DNA from: an uncultured Proteiniphilum sp.
GTDB lineage: Bacteria > Bacteroidota > Bacteroidia > Bacteroidales > Dysgonomonadaceae
DNA length: 48,296 bases
Assembly: GCF_937873925.1 (NCBI RefSeq)
Contig: NZ_CALNAT010000142.1
Location: 1-48,296, forward strand
Reading direction: 5' to 3'
Shown: positions 8,447 to 16,612 of the stretch, piece after piece
How the letters are laid out: each line of letters starts with the position of its first letter
Position numbering within the stretch: position 1 is the stretch's first letter
Program-made: the position numbers and the translations under genes
The notes under the pieces: generated by a model
The model's database searches: none
Seen by the model: only the letters and a program-made list of their open reading frames with translations
What the model was told of the DNA's origin: nothing

Positions 8447-10405
8447 TCAATCATTCATAGAAATAAGGAACTCTTCATTGCTTGAAGTACGTCTCAGACG
8501 GTTCAGCAGGAATTCCATCGCTTCCACCGAGTTCATATCCGACAGGAAATTGCGGAGTACCCACATACGGTTGAGCGTTTCTTCCGACAGGAGCAGATCG
8601 TCACGACGGGTGCTCGATGCGATGATATCCACAGACGGGAAGATCCGTTTGTTGGAGAGCTTGCGGTCGAGCTGCAGCTCCATGTTGCCGGTGCCCTTGA
8701 ATTCTTCGAAGATCACATCGTCCATCTTGGAGCCGGTTTCCGTAAGCGCTGTGGCGATAATGGTGAGCGATCCGCCGTTTTCGATATTACGGGCGGCCCC
8801 GAAGAAACGTTTCGGCTTGTGCAGTGCATTGGCGTCCACACCACCCGAGAGCACTTTTCCCGAGGCAGGCTGCACGGTATTGTAGGCACGAGCCAGACGT
8901 GTAATGGAGTCGAGCAGTATGACCACATCGTGTCCGCACTCCACCAGCCGGCGGGCTTTGTTCAGCACGATCTCGGCGATCTTCACGTGGCGGTCTGCGG
9001 GTTCATCGAAGGTAGAAGCAATCACTTCCGCGTTCACGCTTCGTTCCATGTCGGTCACCTCTTCCGGTCGTTCGTCAATCAGCAGTATGATCATATATAC
9101 TTCCGGATGATTGTCGGCAATAGCGTTGGCAATATCCTTCAGCAACATCGTTTTCCCTGTTTTGGGTTGTGCCACGATCAGGCCGCGTTGTCCTCTCCCG
9201 ATAGGAGAGAAGAGATCAACCACACGACAGGAGAGATTATCATTGTGTCCTTTGGTGAGGTTGAATTTCTGGTTGGGAAAGAGCGGTTTCAGATGATCGA
9301 AAGGCACCCGGTCGCGCACATCATCGGGATTACGTCCGTTGATATTGTCTACTTTTACCAGCGGAAAGAATTTTTCTCCCTCTTTGGGCGGACGGATAGG
9401 GCCTTCCACCACATCTCCCGTTTTCAGTCCGAAGAGACGGATCTGCGACTGGGATACATAGATATCGTCGGGTGACGACATATAGTTGTAATCGGAGGAG
9501 CGGAGGAAACCGTAACCATCAGGCATGATCTCCAGCACACCGGCGGCATTCAGGATCCCGTCGAAATCGTAACCGGGATCTTTTTCCTTTTGTTGTGGTT
9601 GCAGGGACTGCACTTGAGCCTGAGCCTGAGGCTGTGGTTTGTTCTGTTGCGTAAGCGGCTGTTTGGGTTGCAACGGAGAAGGTGATATAAGATCCATCAT
9701 AGAGAGTCTGCTCCCGGTGACGGGTATTTCTTTCGCGGAAACGACCGTTTTTTCTTCGGGCGCTTCTTCGGCCACTACAGGAGGTAATGTGACGGGCGCG
9801 GGAGCAGTACTTTTCTCTTCATTCCGGTGTTTCGATGAGCGGAAAACCAGCTGGATCGGCTTTTCGGGAGCCTTCGGAGTAATTTCTCCTTCAGCTTTTT
9901 TCTCTGGGATGTCAGCTTTTTTCTCAATGCCTCCGCCACTCTTTTCGGGAACTGTTTTGGCGGCTGCCGGTTTTGTTTCAGGTAAAGGAGCCGGGGCCGG
10001 GACACTCTCATTTTTCGTAGCCGGGGTTTTCTCCTCTACGGCCGCGAGTTCCTTCTTCACTAATTTGGGCTTTTCAGTAACCTGGGCCGGCTGCGGTTTG
10101 CTTTGGGCCGGTTTCCGGTCTTCTTCTTTATCTGCATTCTTTTCTTTGGATTCCTCTTTCTTGGCAGCGGCCCTGTTTTTCTGGTTATTTGTTTTGTTGT
10201 CGGAACCTCTTCTCGGTGTGTAACCTTGTAGGGTTCCGCCATCCGTACTCAGTTTTTTTGTCTCGGCAATTGCCTGTTCATCAAGAATCTTATAAATGAG
10301 TTCCTCTTTCTTGTATGCATCAGGGCGTCTTATCCCCATCTCTTTGGCAAGAACCCGTAATTCCGTCGTAAGCTTTTCATTAAGCTCAATAATGTTATAA
10401 GCCAT
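8447..10405 (-). CDS. rho: Transcription termination factor Rho with long N-terminal insertion
   Basis: This 652-residue hexameric RNA helicase ends transcription at Rho-dependent sites. Residues 1-60 are the Rho_N helical domain (LRVLAKEMGIRRPDAYKKEEL). About 60-285 is a low-complexity insertion rich in Pro, Glu, Lys, Ala and Gln, with a run of PQ repeats near its end. The CSD-like RNA-binding domain follows (ILEIMPDGYGFLRSSDYNY). The ATPase core has Walker A AQPKTGKT with K418, a Walker B-type ILLDSITRLARAYN and the Q/R-loop region GGVDANALHKPKRFFGAARN. E. coli Rho is only 419 residues, so the extra length is nearly all in the insertion. Such disordered Rho regions are known in Bacteroides, where one has been linked to phase separation in gut colonisation. 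The gene stands alone on the reverse strand. Confidence 0.97.
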   Translation of the reverse strand: MAYNIIELNEKLTTELRVLAKEMGIRRPDAYKKEELIYKILDEQAIAETKKLSTDGGTLQGYTPRRGSDNKTNNQKNRAAAKKEESKEKNADKEEDRKPAQSKPQPAQVTEKPKLVKKELAAVEEKTPATKNESVPAPAPLPETKPAAAKTVPEKSGGGIEKKADIPEKKAEGEITPKAPEKPIQLVFRSSKHRNEEKSTAPAPVTLPPVVAEEAPEEKTVVSAKEIPVTGSRLSMMDLISPSPLQPKQPLTQQNKPQPQAQAQVQSLQPQQKEKDPGYDFDGILNAAGVLEIMPDGYGFLRSSDYNYMSSPDDIYVSQSQIRLFGLKTGDVVEGPIRPPKEGEKFFPLVKVDNINGRNPDDVRDRVPFDHLKPLFPNQKFNLTKGHNDNLSCRVVDLFSPIGRGQRGLIVAQPKTGKTMLLKDIANAIADNHPEVYMIILLIDERPEEVTDMERSVNAEVIASTFDEPADRHVKIAEIVLNKARRLVECGHDVVILLDSITRLARAYNTVQPASGKVLSGGVDANALHKPKRFFGAARNIENGGSLTIIATALTETGSKMDDVIFEEFKGTGNMELQLDRKLSNKRIFPSVDIIASSTRRDDLLLSEETLNRMWVLRNFLSDMNSVEAMEFLLNRLRRTSSNEEFLISMND

Positions 10406-10634
10406 GTAAATGTATAAAATTCGTTATGGTTTTTGAATAAATATTGTTGTTGAATAATTATATGTCCGGTTTCAGTGACGAATGCATTGATTTCATTCAT
10501 GATGAATAAAACGGGCTGATATAATTGAATTTGAAAATGAATTTAAAACAGTGAACGTTCGCATCTCACTAAAACCCAAATAAGTTTGTTCTTTGGGTTC
10601 GCGGTTTCTCGTCAGCTACTTTGCCGAACGCAGA

Positions 10635-10734
10635 ACTATTTCGTTAAGCCAAATAAGCAAGAAAGCAAGTTTGATTCCATTATACCGTGGCAAGAACTCC
10701 TTCGTTAAGCGAACACAGAGACAAATGAAATAGT
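10635..10734 (-). repeat. Short intergenic repeat, copy A, upstream of rho
   Basis: This 100-bp segment is bounded by ACTATTTC (10635-10642) and its inverse GAAATAGT (10727-10734). Positions 10635-10660 are identical over 26 bases to the reverse complement of 12254-12279 (copy C). An internal near-duplicate, TTCGTTAAGC, occurs at 10641-10649 and at 10701-10710, the first copy overlapping the left end. It lies 230 bp before the rho start. The rest of 10406-10928 holds no gene I can support. Confidence 0.65.
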
Positions 10735-10807
10735 CGAATCAAGTCCGAAAAGTCTAATTTTAATAAACAGTAGAATATAAGTAAAATTACTGTTGAAGAT
10801 CCGGGAA

Positions 10808-10815
10808 CAAAGGTA
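10808..10815 (-). promoter_or_regulatory. Possible distal -7 box for rho
   Basis: On the reverse strand this reads TACCTTTG, a full TAnnTTTG match. If used, the rho mRNA would have a leader of about 390 nt containing repeat copy A. No clear -33 box supports it. Confidence 0.35.
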
Positions 10816-10928
10816 CTCTTTTTTTTGAAAACGGGAATAAGTTTGCGGTTTTTTTATGGTTTAAATGAAATAAACCTGAAAAAAGCGGCCTAACCCACTT
10901 CTTTCGGGCTCTGCCTGATAAATATTTA

Positions 10929-11978
10929 TCAAAAGTCACCCATATCCAACTTGTTGGTATGGTTGATCCGTCTCCCGATTTCATTCTTGTAAAGCAATGA
11001 TCTTCTTCTCTCCGGAGAGTTGGGTGCTGTGGATTCATTGAACAGGTTGTTCGAGATGGTAGCCCATTCCAATGCCCGGCTCATATCATCCATCATCTCA
11101 TAGGCAAGTGCAATGTTACTGGCCGCTTTGGCTTTGTCGGTTTTTTTAGAGTGAGTGTTGTAAAACGCTTCCCATTTCTCAATTGCATTCTTCCATTGCG
11201 ATCCTTTGGCATATGTTTCCCCTTCCCGCATCACTGAATTAGGAAGCGTATAATACCATCGGTCCTGTATTTCCCAGTGTGGGGCAAATACGTAGGTCAT
11301 CTTTTCCGCAGCCCTGACTGCCAGCAGTTTTATCGCTTCTTTATGGGAGGGGATCATCATATCTGCATAAGCCCTTCCGTCGTGGATGTCGAATCCTTCC
11401 CAACGGATGCTGTCGCTATATTGTACAGCCGGGATCTTTCCCGCCATCGTAGGCAGATATACGCGGAGAATGGAATGTATTTTCCCTGTCATGTCGGCAT
11501 AGGTATATCCCTGTTGCCGGAAATGATCTCTCTTTTTAGTCTCAATGATCAGTTTGTCGAGAGAGATAATGGCCTGGACCCCTGTTTCCCTTCTGATCTT
11601 GTTCATCGTTTCGGGATCGACAGGTTTTTCCCGGAAGAAATCATTGTCATCCCTCAGAGGTTCGTTGTAATAAATTACCTGCTGAAAATAGTCCTCCTCA
11701 TTCAGGAACTGCGCCAGCGCTTCGGTATAGAAAATGGCGGCACTGTCGGACGAAACTTTTGCCCTTTCCGCGTGTGTATGGCCTATGGGTATGCTGTCAT
11801 GGCCTATTTCATCCGGTTGCTGCACCACATTATTAACAATCGCTATAGAAAGAACATTCGAAGGCAGATTCACTTGCGCAGGCTCACGCGTTTCTACTGT
11901 CAGGTATTTAATCCCCGCACAGCTGCCCATCAGCAGAGCCATAAGAAGAGTCGTCAGGAAGGAAGTTATTTTTTTCAT
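10929..11978 (-). CDS. Lipoprotein, DUF6340-like, with TPR-like C-terminus
   Basis: The 349-residue protein begins with a lipoprotein signal peptide (lysines, a hydrophobic stretch, lipobox LMGSC with Cys at about residue 20), so it is anchored in the envelope. The body contains conserved-looking blocks such as SIAIVNNVVQQPDE and ALAQFLNEEDYFQQVIYYN, then a helical region (about 255-330) resembling TPR repeats: KGSQWKNAIEKWEAFY and ASNIALAYEMMDDMSRALEWA. I associate this architecture with the DUF6340 family of Bacteroidetes lipoproteins, from memory of the family. Function is unknown. The gene is monocistronic by layout: rho lies downstream on the same strand but 520 bp away. Confidence 0.75.
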   Translation of the reverse strand: MKKITSFLTTLLMALLMGSCAGIKYLTVETREPAQVNLPSNVLSIAIVNNVVQQPDEIGHDSIPIGHTHAERAKVSSDSAAIFYTEALAQFLNEEDYFQQVIYYNEPLRDDNDFFREKPVDPETMNKIRRETGVQAIISLDKLIIETKKRDHFRQQGYTYADMTGKIHSILRVYLPTMAGKIPAVQYSDSIRWEGFDIHDGRAYADMMIPSHKEAIKLLAVRAAEKMTYVFAPHWEIQDRWYYTLPNSVMREGETYAKGSQWKNAIEKWEAFYNTHSKKTDKAKAASNIALAYEMMDDMSRALEWATISNNLFNESTAPNSPERRRSLLYKNEIGRRINHTNKLDMGDF

Positions 11979-11996
11979 ACGATTATTAGTTTATCG

Positions 11997-12031
11997 CAAA
12001 GTTATTATATTTCATTCATATTTCCGGCAAA
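11997..12031 (-). promoter_or_regulatory. Promoter of the DUF6340-like lipoprotein gene
   Basis: Read on the reverse strand, a -33 TTTG (12028-12031) and a perfect -7 TAACTTTG (11997-12004) are separated by 23 bp, slightly longer than the usual 19-21. The -7 box lies 18 bp before the start codon. Confidence 0.5.
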
Positions 12032-12189
12032 ACAAATGTTTTCTGTTATTGTCCTTCTGTTAAATCCGCTGCCGGGAAGAAATATAGACCGTTCTTATAA
12101 TGATTTATTTCTACCGGTTTGGTTTAATGACTCTTTTCATTTTTTTAGAAAATTGATAATGAAGCGGCGGGCGCATAGTAAAATTTGTG

Positions 12190-12197
12190 TATATTTG
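12190..12197 (+). promoter_or_regulatory. -7 box for the etfB transcript
   Basis: TATATTTG is a full -7 match, giving a leader of about 110 nt that contains repeat copy C. A -33 box at proper spacing is not evident. Confidence 0.45.
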
Positions 12198-12253
12198 CAG
12201 TCCGATTTCATCAGACTTTTTCTCGTCATGGCAGAACCCAAGCAAGGTAGCCT

Positions 12254-12279
12254 TTGCTTATTTGGCTTAACGAAATAGT
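12254..12279 (+). repeat. Short intergenic repeat, copy C (partial), in the etfB leader
   Basis: These 26 bases are an exact reverse complement of 10635-10660 (copy A). The left inverted end is missing here. Read in the direction of the downstream gene, the 26 bases have the same orientation in front of etfB as in front of rho. An adjacent hairpin, AAGCAAGG against CCTTTGCTT, spans about 12239-12259. Confidence 0.65.
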
Positions 12280-12313
12280 CCTTAAAACATCCAATAAGAA
12301 ACAAACTAATCTA

Positions 12314-13192
12314 ATGAATATGACATTTAACATTATTGTGTTGGCTAAGCAGGTTCCCGATACACGGAATGTGGGGAAGGATGCGATGAAAGCCGACGGA
12401 ACTGTGAACAGGGCGGCGTTACCCGCGATCTTCAATCCTGAAGATCTGAACGCAATGGAACAGGCGCTGGATATCAAAGACCGGTTTCCGGGTTCAACGA
12501 TTACGGTGTTGACTATGGGGCCGGGACGTGCTGCAGAGATTTTACGCGAAGGATTGTTTCGGGGAACCGATGATGGGGTACTGTTGACCGACCGGGCTTT
12601 TGCCGGCGCCGATACATTGGCTACTTCATACGCTTTGTCGATGGCCATCCGCAAGATCGGGAAATTCGATATTATTATCTCGGGACGTCAGGCTATTGAT
12701 GGCGACACGGCACAGGTAGGTCCCCAGGTGGCCGAAAAGCTGGGGGTTCCGCAAATCACGTATGCAGAGAACATCGAAAAGGTCGAGAACGGTAAGGTAA
12801 CCGTCAAGCGTCGTCTGGAAAACGGGGTAGAGGTGGTGGAATGTCCGCTGCCTGTAGTGATTACAGTGAACGGTTCTGCCCGCACATGCCGTCCCCGCAA
12901 CGCGAAACTGCTGTTGAAGTATAAACATGCCAAAACCGTTACCGAGCGTCAGGCGGAAAATATCGATTACATAGATATCTATAGCAGCCGACCCTATCTG
13001 AACCTCATTGAGTGGAGTGTGGCGGATGTAGAAGCCGACCCTGTTCAGTGCGGTCTTTCCGGTTCTCCCACTAAAGTGAAGAAAATAGAAAATGTAGTAT
13101 TTCAGGCCAAAGAGAGCAGGCAGCTCACCGATGACGACGTCGATATCGATGAACTGATGAAGGAACTGATAGATAGTCATACGATTGGATAA
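12314..13192 (+). CDS. etfB: Electron transfer flavoprotein, beta subunit
   Basis: This 292-residue subunit pairs with EtfA to carry electrons from acyl-CoA dehydrogenases. Visible family marks are an N-terminal IIVLAKQVPDTRNV, MGPGRAAEILREGLFRGTDDG, and the nucleotide-binding SGRQAIDGDTAQVGP at about residues 124-138. The DGDTAQVGP version is the one I associate with anaerobe and flavin-bifurcating ETFs rather than the AMP-binding mitochondrial type; that subgrouping is inference. I chose ATG 12314, since the frame extends upstream only through repeat sequence to a TTG at 12254. EtfA follows after 96 bp containing repeat copy B. Confidence 0.93.
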   Translation: MNMTFNIIVLAKQVPDTRNVGKDAMKADGTVNRAALPAIFNPEDLNAMEQALDIKDRFPGSTITVLTMGPGRAAEILREGLFRGTDDGVLLTDRAFAGADTLATSYALSMAIRKIGKFDIIISGRQAIDGDTAQVGPQVAEKLGVPQITYAENIEKVENGKVTVKRRLENGVEVVECPLPVVITVNGSARTCRPRNAKLLLKYKHAKTVTERQAENIDYIDIYSSRPYLNLIEWSVADVEADPVQCGLSGSPTKVKKIENVVFQAKESRQLTDDDVDIDELMKELIDSHTIG

Positions 13193-13200
13193 CACAACGA

Positions 13201-13265
13201 ACTATTTCGTTAAGCAATACGAACAGAAGACAAGTTTACTTGGTTATGCCGTTGCGAGAAATAGT
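13201..13265 (+). repeat. Short intergenic repeat, copy B, between etfB and etfA
   Basis: A 65-bp segment begins with ACTATTTC (13201-13208) and ends with its inverse GAAATAGT (13258-13265). The first 15 bases, ACTATTTCGTTAAGC, are identical to copy A. Internal CAAGTTT and ACCG/GCCG patches also resemble copy A, so it is a shortened or diverged member of the same family. Confidence 0.6.
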
Positions 13266-13288
13266 CTAACTTTATTGAAAAATTAAAA

Positions 13289-14308
13289 ATGAACAACTTA
13301 TTTGTATATTTGGAAATCGAGGAGGGGATAGTGGCCGATGTGAGCCTGGAACTACTGACCAAAGGACGCTCACTTGCCGGACGGCTGGGTTGTAAACTCG
13401 AAGCCGTTGCCGCCGGCGGCGCGCTCGACAGGATCGAAGAACAGGTATTCCCTTATGGTGTGGATGTGTTGCACCTCTTTAAAGATGACCGTCTGTCGCC
13501 GTACACCACACTCCCGCATACTTCTATTCTGGCGGAACTTTTCAGAAAAGAGAAGCCGCAGATCTGCCTTATGGGAGCCACCATTATCGGCCGGGACCTG
13601 GGTCCCCGTGTTTCATCCCTTCTGGGCAGTGGGCTCACAGCCGATTGTACCTCGCTCGAAATAGGCGATCATGAAGACAAGAAGGCCGGAAAGACTTATA
13701 AGGATCTGCTCTACCAGATACGTCCTGCCTTTGGCGGCAATATTGTGGCGTGGATCATTAATCCCGACCACCGCCCCCAGATGGCTACGGTGCGTGAAGG
13801 GGTAATGAAAAAAGAAATTCTCGATCCTTATTATAAAGGGGAGACCGTGGAACACAACGTGGCTGATTACGTGAAGGAGGCGGATTTTGTGGTTTCCATT
13901 ATCGACCGTCATATTGAAAAATCAAAGGTAAATATTAAGAACTCGCCCATTATTGTTTCCGGAGGATACGGTGTGGGATCGAAGGAGAACTTCCAACTGC
14001 TCTACCAACTCGCCGATGTGCTGGGAGCCGAGGTAGGTGCTTCGCGTGCGGCAGTGGATGCAGGGTTTGCAGAGCATGAACGGCAGGTAGGACAAACAGG
14101 GATCACTGTTCGTCCCAAGGTTTACATAGCCTGTGGCATATCGGGACAGATACAACATATCGCCGGTATGCAGGACAGTTCTATCATCATCTCTATCAAC
14201 AACGATCCCAACGCACCTATTAATCCCATCGCCGATTATGTAATCACCGGCGAAATAGAGAAGGTGATCCCTAAAATGATCAAGTATTATAAAAAAAATA
14301 CGAAGTGA
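13289..14308 (+). CDS. etfA: Electron transfer flavoprotein, alpha subunit
   Basis: This 339-residue FAD-binding partner of EtfB has an N-terminal ETF domain with LMGATIIGRDLGPRVSSLL and LTADCTSLEI. The strongly conserved C-terminal FAD domain runs from about residue 220 and contains GYGVGSKENF, GASRAAVDAGFAEHERQVGQTG, KVYIACGISGQIQHIAGM and NDPNAPINPIADYVITGE. Length is normal for prokaryotic EtfA. It lies between etfB and the acyl-CoA dehydrogenase gene, and this three-gene order supports function as one redox complex. The gap to the dehydrogenase is 294 bp and holds a gene relic. Confidence 0.95.
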   Translation: MNNLFVYLEIEEGIVADVSLELLTKGRSLAGRLGCKLEAVAAGGALDRIEEQVFPYGVDVLHLFKDDRLSPYTTLPHTSILAELFRKEKPQICLMGATIIGRDLGPRVSSLLGSGLTADCTSLEIGDHEDKKAGKTYKDLLYQIRPAFGGNIVAWIINPDHRPQMATVREGVMKKEILDPYYKGETVEHNVADYVKEADFVVSIIDRHIEKSKVNIKNSPIIVSGGYGVGSKENFQLLYQLADVLGAEVGASRAAVDAGFAEHERQVGQTGITVRPKVYIACGISGQIQHIAGMQDSSIIISINNDPNAPINPIADYVITGEIEKVIPKMIKYYKKNTK

Positions 14309-14322
14309 TTGTTTGAGAAGGT

Positions 14323-14546
14323 GGAACTCAGAATTAAGAACTCAGAATCAGGAACTTGAGAATGACAAGTAGAGAGGTATCATCATTTCAATCCCTTATT
14401 ATCTGGCAGAAAGGCCACCAATTTGTATTGGATATCTCTCGGATGACAGGAAGATTTCCTGAAGATGAACGCTTTGGTATTGTTGGATAAACTATGGAGT
14501 GCATATGGTTCTGAAATTTCCAAAGATATTCTAACTTCTTAGTTCT
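14323..14546. repeat. Inverted flanks around a four-helix-bundle gene relic
   Basis: Left flank sequences AGAACTCAGAA (14337-14347) and GGAACTCAGAATTA (14323-14336) face the right flank TTCTTAGTTCT (14536-14546). The reverse complement of the right flank differs from the left by one base in eleven. The flanks enclose the relic at 14362-14490. Confidence 0.4.
14362..14490 (+). pseudogene. Truncated four-helix-bundle (S23/IVS-type) protein gene
   Basis: An ATG frame of 42 codons encodes SFQSLIIWQKGHQFVLDI followed by a segment containing TGRFPEDERFG. This is the typical N-terminus of the four-helix-bundle family found in 23S rRNA intervening sequences and widely scattered in Bacteroidetes genomes (usual form: F..L..W..A...V...Y.....FP..E.FGL). 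Full proteins are about 120 residues. Here the frame stops right after the FG motif, so the later helices are missing. It may be an internal-deletion relic or a very short remnant peptide gene. Confidence 0.6.
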
Positions 14547-14602
14547 AATTTCTTACTTCTTGTGGAAAGAATACAAACAACTAACAATATACCTAAAACG
14601 AA

Positions 14603-16321
14603 ATGGCAAACTTTTATACAGATACACCGCAATTCCGTCATTACCTTCAGCACCCGCTGATGAAGCGGATTGTGGAATTGAAAGAGAGAAACTACGCAGA
14701 CCGTGAGACATACGACTACGCTCCGATGGATTTTGAGGATGCAATGGACAGTTACAATAAAGTGCTGGAAGTGGTGGGCGAGATCTGCGGCGATATCATT
14801 GAGCCGAATGCCGAGAAGGTAGACCAGAGCGGGCCTACCGTAAACGACGGGCGCGTTGCCTACGCAACGCCTACGCAGGAAAACCTCGACGCGCTCAACA
14901 AGGCGGAACTCATGGGTATGGGGCTTTCACGCAAATACGGAGGGCTTAATTTCCCGATGGTGCCCTATATGATGAGTGCCGATATCGTCAGCCGTGCCGA
15001 TGCCAGTTTCCAGAACATCTGGATGTTGCAGGATTGCGGTGAGACCATCTATGAATTTGCCGATCAGGGACAGAGAGAGAAATATCTGCCACGCATCGTG
15101 AAGGGGGAAACCATGTCGATGGACCTCACGGAGCCCGATGCCGGCTCGGATCTGCAGGCCGTGATGCTGAAAGCCTCTTACAACGAGAAGGAAGATCAAT
15201 GGTATCTCAACGGGGTGAAGCGTTTCATCACCAACGGTGATGCGGATATCCACCTGGTGCTCGCACGTTCCGAAGAAGGGACGAAAGATGCCCGCGGCCT
15301 GTCGATGTTTGTCTACGACAAGAAAAACGGCGGTGTGGACGTACGCCGTATTGAAAATAAGATGGGGATCAAAGGTGCGCCCACCTGCGAACTGGTTTTC
15401 AAAAATGCCAGGGCTGAACTGGTGGGATCGCGCCGGATGGGACTGATCAAATATGTGATGTCGCTGATGAACGGAGCCCGACTGGGGATCATGGCCCAGT
15501 CGGTCGGTATTTCGGAAGCAGCTACCCGCGAAGCCTACAACTACGCGATTGAGCGTCGCCAGTTCGGTAAAGCCATCATTGAGTTCCCGCCGGTGTATGA
15601 AATGCTGGCGAATATGCGGGCTAAAACTGATGCGTCACGTGCCTTGCTGTATGAGACCTGCCGTTTTGTGGATATGTACAAAACGCTGGAAGATATCAGC
15701 AGGGAGCGCAAACTGACCCCTGAGGAGCGGAATGAAATGAAGCACTTTTCCCGTCTGGCCGATGCCTTTACGCCACTGGGCAAGGGGATGAGTAGCGAGT
15801 ACGCCAACCAGAATGCTTATGATTCCATTCAGATACATGGTGGTTCCGGGTATATGAAAGATTACAAGTGCGAGCGGCTCTATCGCGATGCACGTATCAC
15901 CAATATCTATGAAGGTACTACCCAGTTACAGGTGGTGGCCGCTATCCGCCATGTCACGACCGGAACCTACCTGCAGCAGATCAAAGAGTATGGCGATATG
16001 CCGGTAGTGCCTGAACTGGAGCCGTTGAAGCGCGTTCTCTCGAATATGGCAGAGACGTATGAGAAGCTGGTAGAAGTGGTCACTTCCCCCAAAGACGAGG
16101 ATTACCTCGATTTTCATGCCCGTCGGCTTGTGGAAAGCGCCGGCCACGTGATCATGGGACACCTTCTCCTTCAGGATGCCAACAAGGAACCGGAGCTGTT
16201 CCGTCGCAGCGCGGAGGTCTATATCCACTATGGACAGATAGAGGTAATGAAGAACTATAACTTTATCACCAAATCTCGCATCGAAGATTTGGGTTACTAT
16301 AAACCGGTCTTCAACGACTAA
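14603..16321 (+). CDS. Acyl-CoA dehydrogenase family protein, long form
   Basis: This 572-residue flavoenzyme should oxidise acyl-CoA to 2-enoyl-CoA, passing electrons to the EtfAB pair encoded just upstream. The N-terminal helical domain is followed by the FAD-binding beta domain (MDLTEPDAGSDLQAV, YLNGVKRFITNGD). The C-terminal helical domain (RQFGKAIIEFPPV, QIHGGSGYMKDY) includes the catalytic-base motif NIYEGTTQLQ with E437. About 110 residues follow the usual end of the family (about 460-572), as in the longer bacterial type. Substrate chain length cannot be told from sequence. ATG 14603 fits the start. Confidence 0.9.
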   Translation: MANFYTDTPQFRHYLQHPLMKRIVELKERNYADRETYDYAPMDFEDAMDSYNKVLEVVGEICGDIIEPNAEKVDQSGPTVNDGRVAYATPTQENLDALNKAELMGMGLSRKYGGLNFPMVPYMMSADIVSRADASFQNIWMLQDCGETIYEFADQGQREKYLPRIVKGETMSMDLTEPDAGSDLQAVMLKASYNEKEDQWYLNGVKRFITNGDADIHLVLARSEEGTKDARGLSMFVYDKKNGGVDVRRIENKMGIKGAPTCELVFKNARAELVGSRRMGLIKYVMSLMNGARLGIMAQSVGISEAATREAYNYAIERRQFGKAIIEFPPVYEMLANMRAKTDASRALLYETCRFVDMYKTLEDISRERKLTPEERNEMKHFSRLADAFTPLGKGMSSEYANQNAYDSIQIHGGSGYMKDYKCERLYRDARITNIYEGTTQLQVVAAIRHVTTGTYLQQIKEYGDMPVVPELEPLKRVLSNMAETYEKLVEVVTSPKDEDYLDFHARRLVESAGHVIMGHLLLQDANKEPELFRRSAEVYIHYGQIEVMKNYNFITKSRIEDLGYYKPVFND

Positions 16322-16348
16322 GGAAAACCGGTCTTCAGATATGCATCA

Positions 16349-16378
16349 AGCGGGAGAATTGAAATTCTCCCGCTTTTT
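16349..16378 (+). terminator. Rho-independent terminator after the acyl-CoA dehydrogenase gene
   Basis: A perfect 11-bp stem (AGCGGGAGAAT at 16349-16359, with its complement at 16364-16374) has a four-base loop and is followed by a run of T. It ends the etf-dehydrogenase unit. Confidence 0.9.
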
Positions 16379-16399
16379 CTGGTTCCTCTGTATTTGCAA

Positions 16400-16558
16400 T
16401 TAAGTTCTGTTTTTATAAATAATGGTTTGACAATCAATTATATATTGAATAATCTTTTCCTGATCGTCGTAGGCGTTGAGCGACACTGTATAGTCGTCAG
16501 TTAGCCCGGAAATAAGTTGTTCCGGCAAGGCAAGTATAATTGCATCTGATTTAATCCT
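16400..16558 (-). pseudogene. Reverse-strand coding remnant, C-terminal fragment of an unknown protein
   Basis: A reverse-strand frame of 52 codons plus stop has no start codon and is preceded by an in-frame TGA. Its translation has the mixed composition of a real protein (IILALPEQLISGL, DDYTVSLNAYDDQEKIIQYI) rather than of random AT-rich sequence. I do not recognise it. It would be the tail of a gene lost from this intergenic stretch (16379-16612), which otherwise holds nothing I can name. Confidence 0.3.
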
Positions 16559-16612
16559 TCACCGGGAGTTAAATAAGGACAACTTCGTATTTCTATTCTG
16601 AAATGATTTCAA

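Noticed and set aside
9639..10223. Long forward-strand frame opposite the N-terminal part of rho
   Set aside because: It is the antisense of the low-complexity Pro/Glu/Lys-rich Rho insertion, giving a repetitive Ser/Phe/Gly-rich translation. Rho is clearly the real gene.
12199..12220. Small hairpin AGTC/GACT plus GAT/ATC followed by TTTT, read as an attenuator for etfB
   Set aside because: It overlaps the predicted transcription start, has a mismatch and only short stems, so the resemblance to a terminator is probably accidental.
11277..12278. 333-codon forward frame opposite the DUF6340-like lipoprotein
   Set aside because: The reverse-strand protein has a signal peptide, lipobox and promoter. 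The forward frame ends in intergenic repeat sequence and has no recognisable features.
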